Positions 23,679-33,092 of a stretch of 64,000 nt of DNA are shown here, one piece after another (the first letter of the stretch is position 1; each line of letters starts with the position of its first letter). Origin of the DNA: Maratus speciosus (taxonomy: Eukaryota > Arthropoda > Arachnida > Araneae > Salticidae); NCBI GenBank assembly GCA_963932465.1, contig OZ010786.1, forward strand, positions 532,521,073 through 532,585,072, in the 5' to 3' direction. A model generated the notes under the pieces. It searched no databases and was not told the origin of the DNA. It was given only the letters and a program-made list of their open reading frames with translations. The position numbers and the translations under genes were made by a program.

Positions 23679-24761
23679 TCAATCAAGGGGCAAAGGACAA
23701 AGTTTGTGAATAGGACGTTTAAGCTCTCCCGTGGCAGTCCTTAGTATGGCCACTCTAACACAGCCATTACTACCTAAAAAGGTTTGGATAATTCTTCCCA
23801 GTTTCCATTGAAGCGGTGGCACAATTTCATTCATAATGAGCACCAAGTCACCAATTTTTAAATGTGTTGTTGTACGTAACCACTTAGGGCGTTGTTGCAA
23901 TTGAGACAAATACTCTACACTCCAGCGCTTCTAAAAGTGCTGAAACACCTTCTGCGTCAGTTGCCAACGACGAAATCGTGAATGCGGAACCTCAGTAACA
24001 TCAAGCTCTGGAATAGCTGTCAAAGAAGCACCTGTCAAAAAATGATCTGGTGTCAAAACTTGTAAATCATTTGGATCATTTGACAAAGGACACAGAGGTC
24101 TCGAGTTCAAACAAGCTTCAGTTTGTGACAATTAAGTTGAGAACTCTTCAAGTGTGAACAACGAATTTACCATTGTTCGACGCAAATGATATTTCAGAGA
24201 CTTTATGTTATCTTCCCATAGCCCACCAAAATGTGGAGCCGATGGAGGATTAAATTTCCAAACGATGCCTTCATTCGCTACATAGTTCTGTAAGGATTGA
24301 TCTTTAATTGTGGAGTAAATAAATTCGTATAATTCTCTCAATTCCCTACTGGCACCCCCAAAATTTGTACCACAATCACTGGATAGTTCGGCTTGCTTGC
24401 CTCTACGGGAAATGAATCTCTTCAGTGCAGCCAAAAACGCCGGAGTTGACAAATCCGAGACCAATTCGAGATGAATAGCACGCGTCGAAAAACAAATAAA
24501 AATGGCCACGTAACTCTTAAACGCTTTAATGCCTCTACGATTTCTCTCTTTACACATAAAAGGTCCGGCATAATCAACTCCTATCTTCGAAAATGGACGA
24601 CTGGGTAAGACGCGCATGGCGGGTAGGTCACCCATCAATTGGGTACCAATAGCTGGAGCAGCACGAAAACACTTTAGGCATGTCTTCACAATTTTTCTTA
24701 CTGCATCGCGACCACTTAGAATACCAATCTTGAACACTAAACCACTTTTAAATCTGGTCAA
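23679..24761 (-). pseudogene. BEL/Pao integrase remnant
   Basis: One reading frame spans the whole interval, broken by two in-frame stops: TAA at 24132-24134 and TAG at 23931-23933. It starts inside the N-terminal zinc-binding region (only the CLKCF cysteine pair remains). The catalytic core follows: D63 in GVDYAGPF, D129 in LSSDCGTNFGG, E183 in HFGGLWE, so the DDE triad is present. Next come CLNSRPL and LTPDHFLTG, then the C-terminal module WLRTTTHLKIGDLVLI..KLGRI typical of BEL/Pao polyproteins (DUF5641-like). Integrase would insert the element cDNA into chromosomes. Here it has no start context of its own, being cut from a pol polyprotein by the internal deletion. Both breaks are simple nonsense changes without frameshift. 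Confidence 0.9.
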
Positions 24762-24834
24762 TCACTTATTTATCTTTATTTTTCCTCTCAAAAAAAAAAA
24801 AAAAAAAAAAACCTTGGGCTCGACGGACCATTAT

Positions 24835-25214
24835 ATTTCCGCGACTGGTTCACTCTTAATTATGTATTCACTCATGAAACACAACTCTAAACGTGTGGAC
24901 TGTAAAACCTTTAATTAAAAAATATAAAAACCCTCTTGGTTACACACTTGACAGCGACGCCGTCTAAAACACACGAGCTCACAGCTCTCAATTTAACTCA
25001 TAATATAAAACAGTCACTTTAACAGTTAACAAGAAAAAGAAAAAAAGAACATAACGTTCAAACTACGAAATGTCCTTGGATGCAGGAAAAACTGAAGGTT
25101 ACTTACGTAGTCTTTTCCGATTCACAAGCGATTGCGAAGCTCAAGTTTTCTTTATCCAGGTATCGTTCGATTCTGAACTCTTTCGAAAAACGTGTACGGC
25201 AATGTTTTCGAACA
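24835..25214 (-). repeat. BEL/Pao 5' LTR
   Basis: Right-hand LTR. Its inner end reads TATTTCCGCG where the other LTR has TGTTTCCGCG, so the terminal TG/CA has been lost by one change. Overall similarity to the partner is high, implying insertion not very long ago. Confidence 0.88.
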
Positions 25215-25219
25215 AATAG

Positions 25220-26261
25220 AATGACGCGACTACTGCCGGGTTGATAAAATAAAACATCATGGAATTGTTCTGATTGTTTAGAAAAATATCCTCAATGTGT
25301 ATTAGAAAAGCTTACCAGTAAGCAGTAAAGAAATACAAAATACACGTTCTAACTATGCATATTTCATAAATTTTATATTTCCTTTCATTTTCATAATTTC
25401 GTTTACTGTCCGTTTGATACAGTGTCCTAAAATGCGCCAAAGCGATTACTTTCTGGGATCAGGAAATGCGTTTTTTAGAAAAGAAATATTATAGCAGAAA
25501 ACAAATGAATACCATTCTTTCAAAAAAATTTAAATATGTGAATTTTAATGAGCGAAGTTTTAACATAAATGTTTGTTGAAAATATATATGCCTGCGTACA
25601 TTTATATGTATGTAAATAGTTCTTTAAATTTATCTATAGTAGTGTTTACTAACCTGGTGGCACGATATGAACCACTTACGGGAAAAATACACCAGTAATG
25701 GCGGGAAATACAAAGAAATAAAAGGTTTTAAATAAAACTAGACGTATAACTAAGACGTAACGTAGTAACTAAAACGTATTAAAGAACAATAGGCTACTTC
25801 CAACTAATTAAGGTAAGGCCGACTCCTAGTAAACGATTAACGATCATCTATAAAACTAAAAATTAAAAAAGCTGTTGAACTTTTATTTACAAAGAAAAAC
25901 TTATTAGCGATCAATAGGCTACTCACAAATTATTAAGCTAATTCCGAATTCAAGTAATTGGTTAATGATCCTCTACACTTGCCTCGCCTACACCGTGAGA
26001 TTGCTCATGTGCCTCTTTGATATAAACTCCTTCGTAAAAATTTTATTTTTAAAAAAAAGGTAAATAGATGAGTGGCTGCAGGATCTTCCTAATCGGTATA
26101 TATAGGCCTGCCTATGTGCAATGGTAGAGCTGGTCAGGAAAGAACAATTTATTAAAGTACATATCTGCATTGCAAAACAAGGGTCAGCTAGGTGGAGAAT
26201 CCTACCAAATGGCTTAAGCACTCACAAGCCCCACCCAGCGGTTTCCATCTACTACCGCCGT
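25220..26261. other. AT-rich DNA with a diverged internal duplication
   Basis: Two related stretches occur near 25795-25870 and 25910-25985 (AATAGGCTACT, then AAGGTAAGGCCGACTCC / AAGCTAATTCCGAATTC, then AACGATCATCTA / AATGATCCTCTA). A GC-richer block at about 26075-26260 ends at the CA repeat and may be a short retroposon. No gene recognised. Confidence 0.4.
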
Positions 26262-26290
26262 CACCACACACACACACACACACACACACA
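26262..26290. repeat. (CA)n microsatellite
   Basis: A pure CA run of about 14 repeats followed by an A-run. Confidence 0.9.
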
Positions 26291-27223
26291 AAAAATAATA
26301 AATAAAAGGCCCGAAGGGAAGCCAATTGAGAATATTAAGATTAAATACAATATAAGTACAATATATACACGATGGAAAGCCCAATTTTTACTAGGCGTTT
26401 ACGAGAGAAATTTAGATATTTGTAATTAATAAGATCATGAGATAATAGATAATAGGATTTTTAAACTTGTTGGAGCGGCAAAAGCTCAATTACTCTGCAA
26501 AAATACAATAAAATCTACGTATATGTATACTAAATTAGAAAGAGATTCATAATTTTAAAAATAATGTAGAATATAAAAAATAGGTAAAATAGTGAATAAT
26601 TATGATGAATATTATATCAAGCAGGACGGTCGTTCTGCCAAGCCAAGCTGACAAAAAAATGCTAACCTCGGCAAACAAACAAACGCCAAGAATAAAACGC
26701 AAGACACCGTAACTGCTTATTATACTGATGACAACTTCTCCATGTTAAATCAACCAAACATGCCAGCGTTAAATTTCCCATATCAAAAGAACCAATCATC
26801 GCAGAAAAATAAAAATAAAACCAGAAGGACCTAATGGAAAAGATCTTCAATTTGAGACCAAATGCATCCTCATAAATTAATTATAAACAGAGATATAGAT
26901 TTTTTAAAATAACGTCGAGATACTGAAAATGACCGATTTATTTTCTTCGTCACAATTTATGGTTCAATCAAGGTAGAGACTTAAATAATGGACATTAAAA
27001 AGTAAGGATTGCATTTGTGGACAGATATTTACTCAATCTACGTGCTTTTGTAAAATTCAGCTTTAAAAACATAAATTTTCTATTCTTAATTAGCGAAAAA
27101 CTGTTAATTAATTCTAAAGTTTATAAATTATGCCAAACAGCGATAAACCCGCCAAATCATTTTAGAAGTCTTTTAAAATTTTTTATATTATCCTTTTGCA
27201 TTGATTTCATCGAAGAAAACTAT
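26291..27223. other. Unassigned AT-rich DNA
   Basis: Short open frames only. No family recognised. Confidence 0.4.
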
Positions 27224-27321
27224 GGCCGAGATCCAGATAGATTTTTCGCTGTTAGAGAAATGAGTTTGACCAATCAGAAGCCAGAATGTTTGAGAATTTT
27301 TGCTGCTTCTGGATCCCGGCC
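27224..27321. mobile_element. GGCCGGGATCC foldback MITE, copy 1
   Basis: Ends GGCCGAGATCCAGA and TCTGGATCCCGGCC are inverted repeats, and TAT flanks both sides. The inner halves (GACCAATCAGAAGCC) match the other three copies within 3.2 kb. At 98 bp it is non-coding. Confidence 0.75.
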
Positions 27322-27388
27322 TATGTCATAAAAGTTTTGAGTCATTTTCTTAGTGCCATGGATGAAGTGCAATGTTTACAGAAATTTA

Positions 27389-27544
27389 GGCTGGGATCCA
27401 GATGGATTTTTCGCTGTTAGCGAAACGAGATTCACCAATCAATAGCCTGCATTGCTGCAAACAGCGAAAAGTTCGCAAAAGTGCAAGCTTCTGATTAATG
27501 AATCTCGTTTCGTTAACAGCGAAAAATCTACCTAGATTGCGGCC
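27389..27544. mobile_element. GGCCGGGATCC foldback MITE, copy 2
   Basis: 156 bp, nearly palindromic over its length: TTTTTCGCTGTTAGCGAAAC on the left and GTTTCGTTAACAGCGAAAAA on the right. The long hairpin makes it the best-preserved foldback of the four copies. Confidence 0.75.
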
Positions 27545-27760
27545 AATTATGTTGAACACAATTTTGCATTTCCACATCCAGGAAGGGTATTGATGTCATA
27601 ACAACAGTGCGTATTCGAAACTATTTAAGGCATTGATTCTGAACTCCTTTGCTATACATTTCAATATTAAAGAAGTTGTTGTTTCAATAGTTTTAGTACT
27701 TTTCTCTATTGCTCACTCTAAAACACGAATATCGAAATTTAACCAACAGCGCTCAGAAAC

Positions 27761-28073
27761 TATAGCGCCTAGAATATATAGTGTTGAAATCGGCTAACCC
27801 TGTAATACTTAAAAAAGCGCTAAAATATTGTATCCCTTAAATGTGCAATGATACTGCTGTAATATGCAGATCGCAGCGACATCTGCAGGATATTTTCTAC
27901 AACTGCAAGAAATTGCTAGTCTATACAATGTAATAATAGTAATACGAAAATCCCACAGATGTCGCTGCGATCGACACTTGAAATTTTAGCAGTATCGTCG
28001 CACATTTAAGGGATACAAATTTTTAGAACTGTTTGGATAGCATATTTCCACACTAGGTATTCTAGGCGCTGTA
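27761..28073. mobile_element. GCGTCTAGA foldback element, copy a
   Basis: The outer ends AGCGCCTAGAATATATAGTG and CACTAGGTATTCTAGGCGCT are inverted repeats. The inner arms CGCAGCGACATCTGCAGGAT and ACAGATGTCGCTGCGATCG also pair, so the 313 bp folds on itself. The same end sequences recur twice more to the right. No ORF. Confidence 0.75.
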
Positions 28074-28317
28074 TCAGAAACAACACCATAACAGAGAGCC
28101 TTTGTACATAAGAGTGGTGATACATGCACAGGAGGCATGCTCATTTCAAGCTTTTGTCGAAAGTACGGCAATCCGCTTTCTTGAATAGAGGATATTCAAT
28201 CTACGTTATGATCACATGGTCAAGACAAGAACGTCTAGCGTAAAGAAGGAAAGGCTCGTCTACGTAATGTAAATCCCCGCTAGCCAATGAAACAGTTCAT
28301 GGGAGAAAGCAGTAGTA

Positions 28318-28473
28318 CACTGTTAAAAATTGAAAAATTACCTCTGTTTTTAAAGGCTATCTGTATTCTGACCAACGAGAACGCTTCATAGGCGTTTATG
28401 TAGTGTTCTCATTGGTCAGAAAATAGAGAACCTGTAAGAACCTAGGTAATTTTTCACGATATTTTTAACAGTG
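28318..28473. mobile_element. 156 bp MITE with CACTGTTAAAAAT termini
   Basis: Left end CACTGTTAAAAATTGAAAAA and the complement of the right end, CACTGTTAAAAATATCG..GAAAAATTACCT, form inverted repeats of about 30 bp. The inner parts TGACCAACGAGAACGC and GTTCTCATTGGTCA also pair. TA precedes the left end and CA follows the right end, so the target duplication is unclear. Superfamily not assigned. Confidence 0.75.
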
Positions 28474-28816
28474 CAGTTTCCTGTTTCCCTTCTTATCAGT
28501 TAGAAATTCTTTGGGTAAATTACCGGTACCACGTGACTTTTTCAGCCTCGAACCCATACTTGGAATATCCTCCATTAGAAGATACGCGCATGGACGATCT
28601 CTATTAGACTACGGAAATAATTCAGCATGCATTAACCTGACGATAATGGCATGCTCGCAAAGAACTTTAACGATTTGTTTTTATCACTTTTACCAATAAA
28701 CATTCATTGGCCGTATGTCGCTACTTCGTTATAGAGACACACTTGTTCCTAATTAGATCCCGGCCTTAATGTATCAAAATACGGAGTTTGCTTTCTGTAC
28801 TATTCCTGAGCTCAGT

Positions 28817-29225
28817 TATAGCGTCTAGAAATATAGGCCGGGATCCAGGTACAATTTTGCAAACATTGAAAAGTTAGCAAAAATTCTGGCTTCTGATTGG
28901 TCAATCTCGTTACGATAACACAGAAAAATGTACCTAGATCTCGGTCATAGTGTGGAAACCGGCTATTCCAGTAATTCTTTAAAAAATGCTAAAAATTGAA
29001 TCCCATAAATATTGAAAAATACTGAATGACAAATGTCGATAGGAGCAACATTTTCTAGATCTTCTCTGAGCGAAACGTTTTCTTTTGAAATAGTTATGTT
29101 GGAATTACCATATGTCGCTGTAATCGACATTCGTCGTTCAGCCTCGTTCAACATTTATGGAATACAATTTTTAGCACTTTTTTAATAAGCCGATTTTTAA
29201 ACTATATCTTCTAGAAACTATAGCT
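28817..29225. mobile_element. GCGTCTAGA foldback element, copy b (interrupted)
   Basis: The left end TATAGCGTCTAGAAATA is split by a GGCCGGGATCC MITE and resumes as TAGTGTGGAAACCGGCTA. The right end (TAAGCCGATTTTTAAACTAT..TCTAGAAACTATAG) is the inverted partner. Arms around AATGTCGATAGGAGC / CTGTAATCGACATT also pair. Confidence 0.7.
28836..28946. mobile_element. GGCCGGGATCC foldback MITE, copy 3 (nested)
   Basis: 111 bp, ends GGCCGGGATCCAGGTAC and GTACCTAGATCTCGGTC. It lies inside the left terminus of GCGTCTAGA copy b with ATA on both sides. Removing it restores that family's terminal consensus. Confidence 0.8.
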
Positions 29226-29229
29226 CCGT

Positions 29230-29722
29230 TATAGCGTCTAGATTATATGTTGTAGAAATCGACTATCCCAGCAATACTTAAAAAAGCGCGGAAGTATTGA
29301 ATCCCTTAAATGTACAACGATGTCGAATTCTAAACAGCCATTTGCATCGACATCTGCAGGATATTTTTTAAAGAAGAAATAGACATGTGTAATGCACCGC
29401 TACAGCGTCTAGAATACATAATGTGGAAATTTGCTAGCCAAGAACCGCTAAAAAGTGTATCCCTTAAATGTGCACCGACGCTGAAATCCAGCGAGATTAT
29501 CGCAGCGACATCTGCTATATATTTTCAAATTTCAAAGTAAGCATCGTATTATTACAGCGGGTTTGACGCCAAGCACACAGGTCAAATGTAAGTTAATAAA
29601 ACGTTTAAAAAAAATGTTACAGCGTCTAGACCAAATTGTCTTGGAGTTTTGGGAAATATCCTGCAGATATCGCTGTGATCGACTGATTGGATTTCCACAC
29701 TATATATTCTAGACGCTGTAGC
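29230..29722. mobile_element. GCGTCTAGA foldback element, copy c (compound)
   Basis: It contains two direct left-type ends (29230 TTATAGCGTCTAGATT, about 29401 TACAGCGTCTAGAATACA), an isolated ACAGCGTCTAGAC near 29620 and an inverted right end CACACTATATATTCTAGACG at 29696-29715. The internal ACATCTGCAGGATAT / ATATCCTGCAGATAT motif also pairs. It looks like two copies merged by nested insertion or tandem duplication. Confidence 0.65.
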
Positions 29723-29787
29723 GCCGCGGTAGCCTGTCCTTTTTCGTTTGCCTCGAAGTAGATGACGTCATTTGAAGCTGTTCCTAA

Positions 29788-29945
29788 GTGTGGCCAGCTC
29801 ATCACGTCACACGGAGTTGATTATCTGTACACGGCAATGGACACAAAAGAAAATCGGCGCACCGCTTTGTACTAATCATCGTGTAAAGATGATCCAACTC
29901 CGTGTGACTTTTAAGCGTCATGAACTGGCCTATTATGTCATTGGT
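29788..29945. repeat. Foldback sequence with CACACGGAGTTG arms
   Basis: TGGCCAGCTCATCACGTCAC and the complement of GCGTCATGAACTGGCC pair, as do CACACGGAGTTGATTAT and ATGATCCAACTCCGTGTG. An open frame of 124 codons runs across this hairpin, but the inverted structure explains it better. Probably another MITE with degraded outer ends. Confidence 0.6.
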
Positions 29946-30157
29946 CACGCTAACACCCTCCCCCCTGCGTCCGCCATATATAGCTGCATCTTGCACTGGA
30001 GACTGCTAAATGGGCTGCTATCGGTCAAAATCAAGAGAGAAAAGGGCAGAAGAGGGGGGAAAGAACTCGTTTTTTATGTAGTTTTTCACACGGGAAGATT
30101 GACATGTCTGCTCCTCTCCTTTCATAGCTTCATGGTGGTGAAATAAACAAACGCCCC

Positions 30158-30350
30158 CTAAATATTTGAGAAAGTCTTGACACGCGTCACAAAAACATCA
30201 CACAAAGCAGGCAATGCAGGCAAAGCAAAGGAACAAAATCATTCATTGGCTCGTAGATATGAACGAGCCAATGAATGATTTTTCTTCTTTCTTTTGCCTG
30301 CTTTGTGTGATATTTTCCTGACTTGTCAAGGCTTTCTCGAATATTTAAAG
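30158..30350. mobile_element. 193 bp foldback MITE
   Basis: Near-complete palindrome. The outer arms TAAATATTTGAGAAAGTCTT / AAGGCTTTCTCGAATATTTA pair, the middle arms CACACAAAGCAGGC / GCCTGCTTTGTGTG pair exactly, and the inner arms ATCATTCATTGGCTCGT / ACGAGCCAATGAATGAT pair exactly around a short loop. No coding potential. Confidence 0.8.
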
Positions 30351-30361
30351 GACGTTGAATA

Positions 30362-30472
30362 GGCCGGGATCAAGATAGATTTTACGCTATTAGCGCGATG
30401 AGATTGATCAATCAGAAGCCTGCATTTTTGAAAACTTTTTTATGTTTGCAGTAAACACTCTGGATCCCGGAC
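30362..30472. mobile_element. GGCCGGGATCC foldback MITE, copy 4
   Basis: It begins GGCCGGGATCAAGATAGAT and ends CACTCTGGATCCCGG, followed by ACA. It contains the family's GATCAATCAGAAGCC block. It starts 12 bp after the previous foldback element. Confidence 0.7.
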
Positions 30473-30737
30473 ATTAACTTTGGTTGGTTAAGACGATTTT
30501 GAATAAAATCAAATCAGAAGGCCAATGTTTTTAAACTTTTTTGGTTAGTTTAATCGAAATCTTCCACGTCTATTAATGAAAACTGAGTTACTGTACTTTG
30601 GACAAAAACTTGAATATGAGTACACGACTTGTGCATATGTGTCACCACTCTTACATATAAATGTACTCTGTTATGAGCATGATTCTAAGCGTAGCTGGTT
30701 AAATTTGAGTATCTGGGTATTAGATAAAGCAATAGTG

Positions 30738-30865
30738 GCCCACCGTGGCTGAGTGGATAAGACACCACGCCGCTAATCACTTGAGAACGTAGGTGGGGGC
30801 GGGTTCGAATCCCGCCGTGATCCCCACGTAATCTGATATATATGTGTTCAATAAAACAAACAAAC
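30738..30865 (+). mobile_element. tRNA-derived SINE with 11 bp TSD
   Basis: AAGCAATAGTG occurs at 30727-30737 and again at 30866-30876, framing a 128 bp insert. The insert has an A box (TGGCTGAGTGG, 30746-30756), a B box (GGTTCGAATCC, 30802-30812), a perfect T stem GCGGG/CCCGC with loop TTCGAAT, and long spacing between the boxes as in class II (Ser/Leu) tRNAs. The acceptor stem no longer pairs. The 3' end is A-rich (aataaaacaaacaaac). These are the marks of a Pol III SINE moved by LINE machinery. The family is not identified. Confidence 0.85.
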
Positions 30866-30876
30866 AAGCAATAGTG

Positions 30877-32022
30877 AAAGGTACAGTTGCCATAGAAACA
30901 ACGACTTGTTTAATTCGTATAGAAAATTAATGAATAGTTGTAAATGATTTAAGTTTAAAATGTAGGCAAATGCTCTGAAAATATAAATGGCTCCCATCTA
31001 GTATTTTACAAAAGTAATTTAATATATTCACATGATGTATAAGTTGATGCAACTCTTACCTAATAAAAATTCTGCAACAAGAATTATGTAGGTAGATCTT
31101 TTCAATGATTAATTCAGAATTCTAAGAACAAAACGAAGTTCTTAAGCGCCCTTCCTCACCCCTCCCCCCACTCAAAAAAAAAGAAATACGATAGAAAGGT
31201 ATAAGTATTTGGATAATTTCAGTATTTCTGTGATCTTTTGTCAGAGTTTAGAAAAGGTGTCTGGGTATTAAAAAAAACATATAACAAATTTGACGAACGA
31301 TAAGACTATCGATTTCAGGCAATTTTTAACTGCAAAAAAATTTTATTCTAATGTTTATGCGGCTTTAATAATAGACTATTAAATATAATCAATTTACGGG
31401 AATTTTTATACGAAATTATATTCTCACATTTATGCAAATAGGTATGGATAAACAGACTTGAGTAAAATTACATATTTATTCTTTCTTCTCTATAACACGA
31501 TCTAAATGAAGATGAAGTTATATGTACAGTTTATATCTTTAAATTTTTAGATTTTTTTTATCAAAAATGTTTCATCATCATGTCTAAAATTGCTAGATTT
31601 ACTTCTTTAGACAGATCTTCGATTCTTTAGATGCCTGCGGGGCTTTATTCTCGGATTTTCCGTAGGTATTTGTAAAGATAAATTTATTTTGCAAAACCGT
31701 CAGCAAAAAAAAGTTAGAACAAACAATTAACTGACAGACTAACTGTAAATATATATTTTATTTTGACTCTATTTGATTTTTACTAAATTTTCATCCTTCA
31801 TAGAAAATTTTAAGGCGATATAAATTGGGAAAGACTGATACTTTGAAAGAAGAAATTGACTTTCGTTACTTTTAAATTATTAATTACTCTAAAAAATGAA
31901 TGATAGGTAAACAAAGTGTATACTATTGTGTTTGTTCCCTGCTTATAAAGGCTATACAAGGACTAATTTTAGCGAGTAGAATTATTTCAATTATATATAA
32001 TCTGTTTAAAAAAAAGAACTGA
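30877..32022. other. AT-rich DNA without recognisable gene
   Basis: Nothing beyond short frames and A/T runs. I looked for element ends and found none convincing. Confidence 0.4.
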
Positions 32023-32898
32023 TATCTACTAAAAAACAACTTTTCAAAAGTAAAAAAAAGCCAAGCAAAAAAAAAAAAAAAAAAAAGAAAGAAAAAAGAA
32101 AAAAGGGGAAAGTTGTGGCTGAAAAATAGTGTGATATCAAATTTCCAAGCTAATATTATGGTACTTATTTAACATTTTTTATTAAAAATTTACCATATGT
32201 AAGTCGAGTACCTAAGTATGCGTTGATAGAAAGCCTTTTCTCCTTTACTAAATACATCATAACGTGTTTCTGAAAATTATTTTTTTTTAATTATGCATGA
32301 TGGGCTTGGCGGCCATCTTTCCATATTTTACACAAATTTCTAAGCAGACAAGCTCGTAATATGTTTGCATTATTAAGAATTTTGAACTTCTAGTTTTGGC
32401 TACAGACAGATAAATTAAGAAAGCCTTTTATTTTGAAGAAAAAAAAAACAAATTGATTTTTACTGCTTTAACTAATTAATTAACCCCCTCCGAAAAAAGA
32501 GAATCATAAGATGAAACCTGAAGTTACTTCAACTTTATTTTAAGACACAAATTTCTAGGCACTCATTTCCATAAATTAAAAGCATAAAATGTTTGCTTTA
32601 GCAACAATTTCGAATTTCCGATCTTAACAATGTACTTGTGTGCTTATAAAATTGTGTAAAATATGGAAAGATGGCCGCCAAGCCCATCATGCATAATTAA
32701 AAAAAAATTATTTTCAGAAACACGTTATGATGTATTTAGTAAAGGAGAAAAGGCTTTCTATCAACGCATACTTAGGTACTCGACTTACATATGGTAATTT
32801 TTTAATAAAAAATGTTAAATAAGTACCATAATATTAGCTTGGAAATTTGATATCACACTATTTTTCAGCCACAACTTTCCCCTTTTTTCTTTTTTCTT

Positions 32899-32934
<36 letters not shown>

Positions 32935-32975
32935 TGGCTTTTTTTTACTTTTGAAAAGTTGTTTTTTAGTAGATA
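32023..32975. repeat. Long inverted repeat, about 315 bp arms, about 310 bp spacer
   Basis: The left arm, about 32023-32340, and the right arm, about 32650-32975, are reverse complements with only a few differences. Outer ends: TATCTACTAAAAAACAAC and GTTGTTTTTTAGTAGATA. Inner ends: GGCCATCTTTCCATATTTTA and TAAAATATGGAAAGATGGCC. The pairing includes matching poly-A (32070-32090) and poly-T (about 32902-32931) runs of different length. The spacer is AT-rich with no ORF and only weak further pairing. The high arm identity indicates a young foldback or a recent inverted duplication. Confidence 0.9.
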
Positions 32976-33092
32976 ATTATATACACACACAAAAGTTCAA
33001 AAGTCTATTGTTCTTGCAACAGTTCAATTATAGTTCAATCGTGTTGTTTGTGGCTAAGAGTTTATTTTGAATTGGTGGTATCTGTCTATTTG

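Larger units (their letters stand above)
23250..25219 (-). mobile_element. BEL/Pao LTR retrotransposon, internally deleted, with 5 bp TSD
   Basis: Two direct LTRs of about 380 bp enclose only 1.2 kb of interior. AATAG flanks the element on both sides (23250-23254 and 25215-25219), a 5 bp duplication as expected for BEL/Pao. The left LTR begins TG (TGTTTCCGCG) and both end CA (TTCGAACA), reading the plus strand. The coding strand is minus, so the 5' LTR is on the right. Next to it, on the minus strand, TGGTCCGTCGAGCC is the candidate primer-binding site. A 23 bp A/T run then leads straight into integrase. Gag, protease, RT and RNase H are missing. Confidence 0.9.

Noticed and set aside
24616..24918. 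100-codon plus-strand frame across the integrase/LTR boundary
   Set aside because: Antisense to integrase and extended through a poly-A tract.
26121..26429. 102-codon frame through the CA repeat
   Set aside because: The HTHTHT stretch is the microsatellite. The rest has no family likeness.
29772..30146. 124-codon open frame
   Set aside because: It crosses a hairpin-forming foldback sequence and resembles no protein family. It is matched by an open frame on the opposite strand, as expected for an inverted repeat.
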